Part shown: positions 1-8,135 of the stretch, piece after piece
Layout: each line of letters starts with the position of its first letter
Numbering within the stretch: position 1 is the first letter of the stretch
Source: Flavobacteriia bacterium
Lineage (GTDB): Bacteria; Bacteroidota; Bacteroidia; Flavobacteriales_D; Crocinitomicaceae
Reading direction: 5' to 3'
Assembly: GCA_009925805.1 (NCBI GenBank)
Contig: RFQF01000003.1
Coordinates: forward strand, 1 to 31,350
DNA: 31,350 bases
Notes under the pieces: model-generated
The model's database searches: none
What the model saw: the letters and a program-made list of their open reading frames with translations, nothing else
What the model was told of the DNA's origin: nothing
Translations under genes and position numbers: made by a program

Positions 1-1410
1 ACCCGCGAATCAGACCCCATCGTCTTTCGCAACGATTGGGAACACTTCCTACGAAAAAACTGGAGCGTTCAGGCTGGAGTAAAATACCGGTTCAAAGTGG
101 GTTCGCGCAGTTTATCCAAACACGAATGGTTCCAAGATTTTTCCTCGGGAAATTCCTCCCCTATTCGCTTAAGTGAATTTACGACCCAACCCTTTCAGCA
201 GGCGTCTTCCATGTTTTTATCGCATGAAATGGGAAATACCTACAACGCTTTCACCTACGATTTTTTAACGACACAAAACCTCAACGACTTTCCGGGAAAT
301 CAAGCGTCAAAACTGCGTGAAGTTTACATGACTCCGTTGAACTATGAATATTATCAATGGGTTGGCTCAAGTTATACCTATCGAGAACACCAAAGTTCGG
401 GCTACTTGATGACCGCCTTAACAAAAAATAAATTTGCCTTATTAACGGGAATCCGAGTAGAGCATACCTTTCTTCGGGAATCCTCCGATACCTTAACCGC
501 TCAAATAGCCTTGGATACCGCGACTAACACCTATTACAACATTCCTGAAACGCGCACCATTCGAAGATCATATTTAGGAATTCTCCCCTCCCTCAACTTC
601 AACTATTATGTTTCGGAAAAAAGCATCCTCCGCTTTGCGGCATCACGCACCATGCATCGCCCGAGTTTTGAGGAAACCAAACCGGGGCATGCGGTAATTC
701 GTTACAACGAGATGGTGTATTCTTTTGGAAACCCCAATTTAATGCCCGTTTTTTCCTACAATGTAGATGTAGCGTTTGAGCACTATCATGGTTCCTCCAA
801 CTTGTTTACCGTGGGAATTTATTATAAAAATATCCGCAACCACATATATACGCTTTCGGCTTTGAATACGGACCCTATTTCGGGAATCACCATTCGAAAA
901 TACGCGAACGCCTCCAATGCTTGGGTTGGTGGGATTGAATTGTTGTATAATCGAAACTTTGATTTCTTGCCAGGATTGGCTAAAAACCTGGGGATTCGAT
1001 CCAACCTCACGCTTTCGATTTCGCACATGCAGATCGATGGAAGACCCTCAAACCAAGCCCTTACCAAAAACACCCCGTTAATGTATTCGTTCAACCTGTT
1101 TTATGAAGGAAAAAAATGGAGCGTAAATGCAGCCTTGCTATACACCAGTCGTTATGTAAGTGAACTGAACCTGAGTTATGCCAACGGCACCCTCTTGCAT
1201 AAAAACAGCGACTACGATACCTATGCGAACCAAAACTACGCATTGGAGGGGTCTGTGGTTTATGCCTTTGCCAAACATTGGGAATTGGAAGCTCAGTGCT
1301 CCAACTTATTAAATTTCCCGGAACGGATGTCCTTAGGGGCAGCTTGGCGCTCCAGTTATGTGGAATATTACGGCGCACGAATACAGTTGGGAATTCATTA
1401 CACACTTTGA
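1..1410 (+). CDS. TonB-dependent receptor / outer-membrane beta-barrel protein, C-terminal part (5' end outside window)
   Basis: The reading frame is open from base 1 to the TGA at 1408-1410, so 469 residues of a longer protein are visible; the GTG at 97 is internal and not a start. The sequence is a run of alternating aromatic and polar beta strands typical of the barrel of Bacteroidota TonB-dependent receptors (outer membrane protein beta-barrel family). Examples are the phrases SRTMHRPSFEETKPG, FGNPNLMPVFSYNVDVAFEHY and the closing YYGARIQLGIHYTL. By family knowledge such proteins import large or scarce substrates across the outer membrane with TonB energy. The plug and TonB box lie upstream and cannot be checked, and the substrate is unknown. 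Ninety bases separate it from the next gene, which has its own promoter-like element. Confidence 0.85.
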   Translation, partial: TRESDPIVFRNDWEHFLRKNWSVQAGVKYRFKVGSRSLSKHEWFQDFSSGNSSPIRLSEFTTQPFQQASSMFLSHEMGNTYNAFTYDFLTTQNLNDFPGNQASKLREVYMTPLNYEYYQWVGSSYTYREHQSSGYLMTALTKNKFALLTGIRVEHTFLRESSDTLTAQIALDTATNTYYNIPETRTIRRSYLGILPSLNFNYYVSEKSILRFAASRTMHRPSFEETKPGHAVIRYNEMVYSFGNPNLMPVFSYNVDVAFEHYHGSSNLFTVGIYYKNIRNHIYTLSALNTDPISGITIRKYANASNAWVGGIELLYNRNFDFLPGLAKNLGIRSNLTLSISHMQIDGRPSNQALTKNTPLMYSFNLFYEGKKWSVNAALLYTSRYVSELNLSYANGTLLHKNSDYDTYANQNYALEGSVVYAFAKHWELEAQCSNLLNFPERMSLGAAWRSSYVEYYGARIQLGIHYTL

Positions 1411-1477
1411 GTCCTTTCTAAAGAAAAGTTTAAGATTAATTTAACCGTAGGCTAATCTAATTTGAAGGGTATATCAA

Positions 1478-1485
1478 TAGGTTTG
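1478..1485 (+). promoter_or_regulatory. Candidate Bacteroidota -7 element (TAGGTTTG)
   Basis: TAGGTTTG is an exact match to the Bacteroidota -7 consensus TAnnTTTG, 16 bases before the ATG at 1502. No TTG is seen at the usual 17-23 base spacing upstream (a TTTG at 1461 is too close), so support is moderate. Confidence 0.45.
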
Positions 1486-1501
1486 TGGTAAAAATTCAAT
1501 T

Positions 1502-3493
1502 ATGCGCTTTCTACTGATACTGATTCCTTTTTGCTTCGGCACCTTAATGTTTGCCCAAAACAATGTGGGTCCTGGTAATTGTCTTGACTTCGCCGCGAAC
1601 ATCAACAACGCAAACCATGTTAACCTTGGCGCTTTATCCTGGATTAATACCAACGACTTTACGGTAGAATGTTGGATGAAAGTGAATTCGGTATTCGATG
1701 ATGAAGCGTTTTTCTGCAACAAAAACTGGGCGAACGGGAGCAATACCGGGTTGGTCTTCGATGTGCAAAACAATGGGGACAACATGAAGTTCAATTTCAA
1801 AGACCCCAACAACCCCAGGAAAGATTTAACGGTTGCCGTGAGTGTTCTAAAACGCGATTGGTTTCACTTTGCTGGAACCTACAAGCGAGGAGGTTATTTC
1901 GTGGTATACATCAACGGAGTGGCAAAAGACAGCTTAAATGTTTCCTCCATCACCGGTTCTTTCGCCAGTCAATACACCTATAAATTAGGACAAGATGGAA
2001 CAGGAAATTATACCTATAACGGAGGTAACCCAAGGTACAATGGAAAGATCGATGATTTCAGAATTTGGTCCACCGTCCGCACGCCGCAGCAAATCCGCGA
2101 CAACATGTGCCATTCATTAACTGGAACAGAACCGAATTTATATGCATATTACAATTGCAACGAAAGTTACAACGGATCACTGAACGATCTTACCGTAAAC
2201 AATAACGACGGAACTTGGGTAAACGGGGTAAGTGCAAACCACAATCTATCGGGTGCGGCCTTGGGAGTAAATTCAGTGCAGAAATACGGTGCGAGTTTAA
2301 CTACAGATTCACTGTCCTTGAGCTCCTCCTCGGGAACCTTCAAAATAAAAAATTTCAACGGAATTACCGGAATCCACCTTTATCAAGTCAACAGCGCCCC
2401 TACCTTGACCTCGGGGCTCAATAATTTACCTGGAAACACCAATTATTATGGCGTGTATGTGTGTGATACCTCCAGCAGCGTGAGCTACACTGGGCGATAC
2501 GACTACGCAGGATATGCAGCAGCCATCAACGATGAAAATCAGTTAATCCTTTTCAACCGGAAGAAGAACGATGTACAGCCGTGGGCCAACTGTTTAGCTT
2601 CTCAGAATGTCATGACGCATCAACTCACGAAAAATACGATCAAAACGCGCCGGGAATTCCTCTTGGGAACCCTCACCGGATTGGCTTGCCAAACGACAGA
2701 CTCCATCTATTTAATCAGTGCAACACCCACCTCATCGAACATCGGCTGGCAGACTGCCGGAAATCATTGGAATATTTTGTGGGGACCTCAGGGCTTTGCC
2801 TTGAATAGCGGAACATTGATTTCAAATACCGCCACCAACTCCCATAACTTCACCGGCTTAGCTTCGGGAGTGACCTATGAAATGTATGTTCAAGATACGT
2901 GCCAAGGAACCGGATCAGGTATTTGGATAGGCCCGTTCAGCTTTCAAGGAGAAGCCTGCGTAACCCCAACCCAATTAAGCGCTTCGAACATCACCGGAAC
3001 CTCGGCCTCCCTTTCTTGGACCAACAATACGCCTTCGGCCAATGCGTTTGACATTGAGTGGGGTCTTCCCGGGTTTACGCAAGGAACCGGAATTCCAGCA
3101 AACGGCGTCACCCTACCCTATGTGTTAACAGGGCTCGGTCCGAATACAAGCTATTCCTATTACGTTCGCGCCGTTTGCGGTCAAAACAACACCAGCGGTT
3201 GGGCAGGTCCATTTACTTTTACAACCATAAACAATGCAGGTCTTTCCGAAAACAGCATGTTGTGGAAGGTATATCCCAACCCTTCCAATGGTACCGTTTA
3301 CCTAAACTACGGAACCACCCAGCCAGAATCCATTCGATTTTTAACATTGACTGGGCAGGAAGTGGCATTTACCCGTATTCCCAAAACAGTCGGATGCATG
3401 GGCTTGGAATTATCCAATCCTACGAAAGGAATGTACTTACTAGAGCTTCATTATCAAGGAAATCGATGGGTAACTACGGTATCTTTTCAATAA
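1502..3493 (+). CDS. Secreted LamG / fibronectin type III protein with T9SS type A sorting tail
   Basis: 663 residues. Residues 1-18 are a signal peptide ending FAQ. Residues about 20-215 resemble a LamG/concanavalin-like jelly roll: NDFTVECWMKVNS, WFHFAGTYKRGG, VVYINGVAKDS and IDDFRIWSTVRTPQQI are classic strands of that fold. About 215-400 has no clear domain. About 405-482 and 484-572 are two fibronectin type III-like repeats, each with the pattern SxxxxWxxN...W and GPFxF. About 589-663 is a type A T9SS tail starting YPNPSNG and containing GMYLLEL. It should be exported by Sec, secreted through T9SS and anchored or released at the surface, where the jelly roll could bind sugars or another cell-surface ligand. 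The ligand is not inferable. It has the same orientation as the next secreted gene but a separate promoter is likely for each. Confidence 0.85.
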   Translation: MRFLLILIPFCFGTLMFAQNNVGPGNCLDFAANINNANHVNLGALSWINTNDFTVECWMKVNSVFDDEAFFCNKNWANGSNTGLVFDVQNNGDNMKFNFKDPNNPRKDLTVAVSVLKRDWFHFAGTYKRGGYFVVYINGVAKDSLNVSSITGSFASQYTYKLGQDGTGNYTYNGGNPRYNGKIDDFRIWSTVRTPQQIRDNMCHSLTGTEPNLYAYYNCNESYNGSLNDLTVNNNDGTWVNGVSANHNLSGAALGVNSVQKYGASLTTDSLSLSSSSGTFKIKNFNGITGIHLYQVNSAPTLTSGLNNLPGNTNYYGVYVCDTSSSVSYTGRYDYAGYAAAINDENQLILFNRKKNDVQPWANCLASQNVMTHQLTKNTIKTRREFLLGTLTGLACQTTDSIYLISATPTSSNIGWQTAGNHWNILWGPQGFALNSGTLISNTATNSHNFTGLASGVTYEMYVQDTCQGTGSGIWIGPFSFQGEACVTPTQLSASNITGTSASLSWTNNTPSANAFDIEWGLPGFTQGTGIPANGVTLPYVLTGLGPNTSYSYYVRAVCGQNNTSGWAGPFTFTTINNAGLSENSMLWKVYPNPSNGTVYLNYGTTQPESIRFLTLTGQEVAFTRIPKTVGCMGLELSNPTKGMYLLELHYQGNRWVTTVSFQ

Positions 3494-3518
3494 TCCTTAA
3501 TTTAATTTAGCCTTAACA

Positions 3519-3546
3519 TTGTTGTTTTAAGTTACCTTTAATTTTG
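3519..3546 (+). promoter_or_regulatory. Candidate Bacteroidota promoter for the phosphodiesterase gene
   Basis: TTG at 3519-3521, 17 bases, then TAATTTTG at 3539-3546. This fits the Bacteroidota -33 TTG / -7 TAnnTTTG arrangement. It lies 14 bases before the ATG at 3561, predicting a very short leader. Confidence 0.55.
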
Positions 3547-3560
3547 TCAAAACAAATCCT

Positions 3561-4784
3561 ATGAAAACTGCTATTTTCTTTTTAACCTTGTTTACTTCGT
3601 TAACCGTTTTGGCTTCACAACCGAGAAAGGTTTTAATTATTGGTATGGACGGTGTACGAACCGATGCCTTGCAGCAAGCCAATACGCCCAACATTGACGC
3701 CCTCATCTCCTCTGGTTTTTATACCTACGAATCTTGGCACGAAGGAATTACCGTTTCCGGTCCATCTTGGTCGACGATTATGTGCGGGGTGGAATACCCC
3801 AAGCACGGTGTTACCAGTAACTCATATTCTGGAAGCAACTATAACCAATATCCTTATTTTACGCGCCATGCTAAAGATTGCTTACCCAATTTGTATGAAG
3901 TGCAAATCGTTCAATGGGCTCCCATGAGCGACAACGTGTACAACGATGGATGGGATCAAAAAATCAAGGTGTGTGACGGTTGTGGTGCGAACAGCGTGTC
4001 TGCAGCCCAAACGCAACTTGCAAATCCGAACCTGGATGTTTTGTTTGTGTACTTCGACGAGTGCGATTTAACCGGGCACTCCACGGGATTCAACCCAGCG
4101 AACCCCGCATACATTACGGCGATTCAAACGGTAGATGGTCATATTGGAAATATTATTACCGCTTTGCATAACCGTCCAAATTATGCCAACGAGGATTGGG
4201 TAATTTTGATTACAACCGACCACGGAGGAATCGGAACAGGGCACGGTGGAAATACGAACTCCGAACGTAAAATTTGGTGGGTTGGTAGCGGGAATAATGT
4301 GATTGCAAAGCAACTTACGAACGTGCAAGATCCTGGAAGTTATGCCATTGGTAACCACAATGCAACATTAGCCTTGAGTAATCCTTCGCAAGCCGACATT
4401 GCGGTAACAGCATTGGATCATTTATTCCGAGGAACGAATTGCAATCCTGTTAACCCGTCATGGAACTTGGATGGAACTTCTTGGTTAGATTCCCTGCATT
4501 CAGAACAACCCGCAGGACTGGACGAAACTGCCTTAAGTGATGTAAAAATATTCCCCAATCCTGCGACGGATATTCTTACCCTGTGGTTTGACAACAGCCA
4601 ACAAGAAAACGTATCTTACAGTGTTTATGACATGAATGGTAGAACCTTATTACATGAGCAAGAAGTTTCTATGATGAATGCGCACAAATTGAATTTAGAC
4701 GTACAAAGCCTTCGAAAAGGGAATTATCTAGTGAAAGTGCAGGTTGGTGCGCGATGCATCGTCCAGCGCTTCAGCATGGAATAA
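3561..4784 (+). CDS. Secreted type I phosphodiesterase / nucleotide pyrophosphatase (alkaline phosphatase superfamily) with T9SS type A tail
   Basis: 407 residues with a signal peptide at 1-19. The alkaline-phosphatase-like core runs about 22-310. Two-metal site residues are visible: Asp30 (IIGMDGVR), Asp169 and His173 (CDLTGH), Asp220 and His221 (TTDHGG) and His228 (GHGG). The nucleophile is probably Ser66 in TVSGPSWST, aligned from memory with the T-x-P-N-H block of ENPP enzymes; a Ser rather than Thr nucleophile at that place is an inference. Residues about 325-407 are a type A T9SS tail (IFPNPATD ... GNYLVKV). The enzyme would hydrolyse phosphodiester or pyrophosphate bonds of external nucleotides, or phosphonate or sulfate esters, outside the cell. 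The exact substrate cannot be read from the sequence. Confidence 0.85.
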   Translation: MKTAIFFLTLFTSLTVLASQPRKVLIIGMDGVRTDALQQANTPNIDALISSGFYTYESWHEGITVSGPSWSTIMCGVEYPKHGVTSNSYSGSNYNQYPYFTRHAKDCLPNLYEVQIVQWAPMSDNVYNDGWDQKIKVCDGCGANSVSAAQTQLANPNLDVLFVYFDECDLTGHSTGFNPANPAYITAIQTVDGHIGNIITALHNRPNYANEDWVILITTDHGGIGTGHGGNTNSERKIWWVGSGNNVIAKQLTNVQDPGSYAIGNHNATLALSNPSQADIAVTALDHLFRGTNCNPVNPSWNLDGTSWLDSLHSEQPAGLDETALSDVKIFPNPATDILTLWFDNSQQENVSYSVYDMNGRTLLHEQEVSMMNAHKLNLDVQSLRKGNYLVKVQVGARCIVQRFSME

Positions 4785-4824
4785 ACCCGAGTAAATTTCC
4801 TGTTTTTGCAGGATTATTCTTAGA

Positions 4825-6102
4825 ATGAACCTGCTGAAAAAACATCCTCTAGCTTTTGTTCTTTGGTCTTTTACAGCGGCCTTTATGGCCTACGCTTCGA
4901 TGTATGCTTTCAGGAAGCCTTTTAACGCCGCAACCTATGAAGGGCAATACCTGTGGGGTCTTCCGCTGAAGGGTGTTTTGGTGATGAGCCAAATTATTGG
5001 CTACATGCTCTCCAAATTCATAGGAATAAAGGTGATTGCAGAGCTCACCAAAGGAAAGCGTATTCCGCTGATTTTGGGATTGATTGGCCTGGCTCATGTG
5101 GCCTTACTCGGTTTTGCGGTGGTTCCGCTTCCTTTTAAATTCCTGTTGCTTTTTTTGAACGGAATTCCCCTCGGCATGGTGTGGGGTGTTATTTTCTCGT
5201 TTTTGGAAGGTCGAAGATTAACTGAATTGATCGCCACAGGAATCGCTGTTGGAGCCATCGTTTCCTCGGGAATCGTAAAATCCATAGCGCGTTATCTGTT
5301 GCATAATCCTGTTTATGAGGTGCCGCAATTTTGGATGCCTTTCGCGGTAGGCCTGTTGTTTTTACCCTTGTTATTGCTTTCGGTTTGGATGTTATCAAAA
5401 ATTCCACCTCCCGATTCTTCGGATATCCTTCAAAAAACGCAACGTCGACCGCTGATGCGCAAAGAACGCAGAAAACTTTTATTACGCTTTTTACCGGGTA
5501 TTGCAGGGCTTGTTTTTTTATATGTAGCCCTCACCATATTTAGAGATTACCGGGACAATTACGCCGTGGAAATTTTGGAATCCCACCGCTACTTTGCAGC
5601 CTCCCTTTTCGCGAATATGGAATTGGTCATTGCAGGTGTGGTACTGCTTACCTCCTCCTTAACCATCCTATTTAAGAACAATAAAATGGGGTTTAATTTT
5701 TGTCTAACCCTTTTCGCCTTGGGTTTTTTGCTGATGCTGGTCTCACTCGGACTGTTCCATGCGCATTGGATTTCTGCCTACACCTTGATGCTGCTTTCAG
5801 GACTCGGTATGGCAATGGGATATGTGCCTTTTCAAATCGTGGTATTGGAACGTTTTATCGCCCTGTTTCGAATCCAAGGAAATGTGGGGTTTCTGATGTA
5901 CCTCGCCGACAGCTTGGGATATTTGGGAAGCGTTGCACTGATCCTCAGCGAGGGAACCGGAGTATTAACGGCATCCCATGATCAAGTGTTTGAGTCCCTC
6001 ATACTCGTTTGCGGATTGGGAGGATTAGCCCTTACCCTCTTTTCCTACGTGTATTTCAACAAAACATACCGAACCAATTACGAAGCACTGAGCTCGCAGT
6101 AA
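4825..6102 (+). CDS. DUF5690 family membrane protein (MFS-like)
   Basis: 425 residues with about twelve hydrophobic helices and no signal peptide cleavage site. The start reads MNLLKKHPLAFVLWSFTAAF followed by MYAFRKPFNAATY, which I recognise as the N-terminus of the DUF5690 family, a Bacteroidota group distantly related to major facilitator transporters. A polar cytoplasmic stretch around 195-220 (SKIPPPDSSD ... RKERRKLLLR) separates the two six-helix halves as in MFS proteins. The second half contains FRDYRDNYAVEIL, a conserved charged patch likely in the pore or at the membrane surface. The transported substrate is unknown. It stands 40 bases after the phosphodiesterase gene; I see no terminator between them, so read-through is possible. 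Confidence 0.8.
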   Translation: MNLLKKHPLAFVLWSFTAAFMAYASMYAFRKPFNAATYEGQYLWGLPLKGVLVMSQIIGYMLSKFIGIKVIAELTKGKRIPLILGLIGLAHVALLGFAVVPLPFKFLLLFLNGIPLGMVWGVIFSFLEGRRLTELIATGIAVGAIVSSGIVKSIARYLLHNPVYEVPQFWMPFAVGLLFLPLLLLSVWMLSKIPPPDSSDILQKTQRRPLMRKERRKLLLRFLPGIAGLVFLYVALTIFRDYRDNYAVEILESHRYFAASLFANMELVIAGVVLLTSSLTILFKNNKMGFNFCLTLFALGFLLMLVSLGLFHAHWISAYTLMLLSGLGMAMGYVPFQIVVLERFIALFRIQGNVGFLMYLADSLGYLGSVALILSEGTGVLTASHDQVFESLILVCGLGGLALTLFSYVYFNKTYRTNYEALSSQ

Positions 6103-6142
6103 CTCTTGCAAGAAATTCCATCCCTTTTTAAAATAATTTTTG

Positions 6143-6150
6143 TACTTTCG
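6143..6150 (+). promoter_or_regulatory. Candidate -7 element (TACTTTCG) before the surface protein gene
   Basis: TACTTTCG matches TAnnTTTG at 7 of 8 positions and lies 17 bases before the ATG at 6168. A second match, TATTTTTG at 6157-6164, is exact but sits only three bases before the ATG, which would give a leaderless message at best. The choice between them is unsettled. Confidence 0.35.
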
Positions 6151-6167
6151 GTGGCCTATTTTTGCCT

Positions 6168-8135
6168 ATGAGACCATTACTACTCGCGCTCCTTCTTCCT
6201 TTCTTTGCTAGTTCACAAGCCATCATTCAAGTGAAGGTATTGAGTGTGCAAACCATGGCCAATGTGGATTGCGATGGGTTGTTCCTCGGAAATTCAGATT
6301 TCGTTTGGGAGTTCACCGCTACCGACAACACCGTAGGTTTAACCAATAACAACCCCGCCCTGTTTGGTGTTTTCGGGTTCAATTATGCCTACAAAAACAA
6401 CGATAATGGTCCTTATACCATGACAGCTCCAGGAGGAACCTTTTCTCCGAACAATGGGTTATTTTTCAACCATAACTACCTGTGTGTCAATGACGTCCCT
6501 ACCGTCATCAACCTGGCGTGGGAGGCCTATGAAAACGACGATGTGGGTAATTACGATATTCTGGGTTTAACGGATGGGCAAACCGGTATACAAAACGTCG
6601 TCATGCCCGTTCCAGCAGCGGTTGGAATTCTGAACTATACCTTTACCGCATCAAGCCAGGATGCCGGTTGTCCGCAGGTTTACAAAATTAACCTTCAAGT
6701 GGAACGCTTGCCCTTGGTTGTGAATTACATGCAAGACAACATTTGTCAAGCACAGCAACTGAACCTGAATAACACCTATACTTTTGGCTTTTGTACTTCC
6801 ACTTTGGAACCGAACGAACCTGCGGCGCAAGATGTACAGAATGCAGGATCGGTTTGGGCTAAATTTGTAGCACCGGCAAGCGGAAGTGTGAATATTTCCA
6901 GCGATTTGGCGGGAACCGACATCGGTACGTATTTTGAAATTTACCATGCGGCGGATGGTATGAATTGCACGGATGGGATTCATGTAGTTACAGGACAAAC
7001 CATTAAAAACAAATTCGAATACCTCTCCCACGAAGACTATTCCGACGGCATCGACTTACTAGGAATCAACCCGCAAGCGGCCATTGTTTTTGATGCGTGT
7101 AACCCCATTCCGTTCATTTCTTACCAAAAACTGATTCCCGGGCAAACATACTATATACAATTTACCGCTGATGGTCCAAACGAGCATGGCTATTATCAAT
7201 TGCGTGTTGACGGTCTTGGAGGTGGTGCGCCAGATTTGGAGGATATTCCGTGCTTATCTTCCACCGTTAATTATGGTACCAATGCCATTTCTTCTGCAGC
7301 GAATAGCCCTGCGACAGCTAACTTGAGTTTTGGATGTGCCTTCGATGGCGGTAACTCCGCAGGTGAAACCGGGCAACAAAACACCACCTCCAATCCGAAC
7401 GAATACCATGCGTACGATTATCCACACATTGCGCTGGGGAATACCTCCATGAACGAAAGCGTGTGGTTGAACTTCATCGCGCCAAACTCGGGGAGAATTA
7501 CCTTCGAAGCGGATTATCAAAATGCACTGTATGGAGAGAGTGCCGCCCTTTTTGGCTTCGACAAGGCCTTTGGACCCGGGGTGCCGAACGATTATTTATG
7601 CTCTAACTTGAAATTTCTTGCCTCCGACGAGGGAGGGACGAATAGTTTCTTAGGGGGCGATCCTTCCGCAATTATCCATGGGACTTGTCTTGAACCGGGT
7701 TACAAATATTTTGGAATGGTGGATCCTTCCGATGCCATAACCCCTTTGAGTCCACAAAACATCAATTCTTGGGTATTTAATCCGAGCGTAACCGACCCCA
7801 GCAACAATGCACCTGGAAATGACATCCTTTGTTTGGCGTTGCAAGATACCCTGTACGAAGTACCTGTAATCGCTGCTGGAACCAATCCTACCTTTCAAGC
7901 GGTTTCGGGAACCAACATTCGCGCTTGCCGTGAGTACCTCGCCGGAGAACCTGCGCTTCACCCTAACCAAGCCAACCGCGCCGACCAAACCGTATGGCAT
8001 TACTTTGTAGGGCCGCCTTCAGGAGCTGTAGAATTGAGCATTCGTGCCTACATCGGAATGAACCTCTTGCGCTTCAATGTTTTTGAATTATTGAACGGAA
8101 CCAATTGTCAACGGCTTCCTTTCCCAGTTGCTTGA
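6168..8135 (+). CDS. Large secreted surface protein, N-terminal portion (frameshifted; continues at 8105-9541)
   Basis: The ATG at 6168 is preferred over the TTG at 6162 because it directly begins a signal peptide (MRPLLLALLLPFFASSQA). The visible part is 655 residues, ending in a short unrelated tail (QRLPFPVA) after the frame breaks. Three related beta-rich modules can be seen, each opening with a W-x-x-F-x-x-P-x-S-G core: SVWAKFVAPASGSV near residue 230, SVWLNFIAPNSGRI near 430 and TVWHYFVGPPSGAV near 605. Each is followed by a strand with F-E/F-x-I/V and an Asn-Cys or Ser-Asn pair. They resemble the PPC-like modules common in Bacteroidota surface proteins. The third module is cut in mid-fold at LLNGTNC, and the next frame carries on with STASFPSC. 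The two frames therefore belong to one gene of about 1,124 residues. No function beyond a surface or adhesion role is inferable. Confidence 0.75.
   Translation: MRPLLLALLLPFFASSQAIIQVKVLSVQTMANVDCDGLFLGNSDFVWEFTATDNTVGLTNNNPALFGVFGFNYAYKNNDNGPYTMTAPGGTFSPNNGLFFNHNYLCVNDVPTVINLAWEAYENDDVGNYDILGLTDGQTGIQNVVMPVPAAVGILNYTFTASSQDAGCPQVYKINLQVERLPLVVNYMQDNICQAQQLNLNNTYTFGFCTSTLEPNEPAAQDVQNAGSVWAKFVAPASGSVNISSDLAGTDIGTYFEIYHAADGMNCTDGIHVVTGQTIKNKFEYLSHEDYSDGIDLLGINPQAAIVFDACNPIPFISYQKLIPGQTYYIQFTADGPNEHGYYQLRVDGLGGGAPDLEDIPCLSSTVNYGTNAISSAANSPATANLSFGCAFDGGNSAGETGQQNTTSNPNEYHAYDYPHIALGNTSMNESVWLNFIAPNSGRITFEADYQNALYGESAALFGFDKAFGPGVPNDYLCSNLKFLASDEGGTNSFLGGDPSAIIHGTCLEPGYKYFGMVDPSDAITPLSPQNINSWVFNPSVTDPSNNAPGNDILCLALQDTLYEVPVIAAGTNPTFQAVSGTNIRACREYLAGEPALHPNQANRADQTVWHYFVGPPSGAVELSIRAYIGMNLLRFNVFELLNGTNCQRLPFPVA

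Noticed and set aside
739..1405. Minus-strand open frames inside the TonB-dependent receptor gene
   Set aside because: They are shadows of the plus-strand coding frame with no family resemblance, signal peptide or promoter.
4800..4824. Hairpin CCTG ... GCAGG as a terminator before the DUF5690 gene
   Set aside because: The stem is only 4-5 bp and no T run follows it.
8100..8120. Programmed -1 ribosomal frameshifting joining the two halves of the surface protein
   Set aside because: A -1 slip at 8108 would join the frames, but there is no slippery heptamer of the X-XXY-YYZ type and no obvious stimulating hairpin just downstream. A one-base deletion or sequencing error is simpler.
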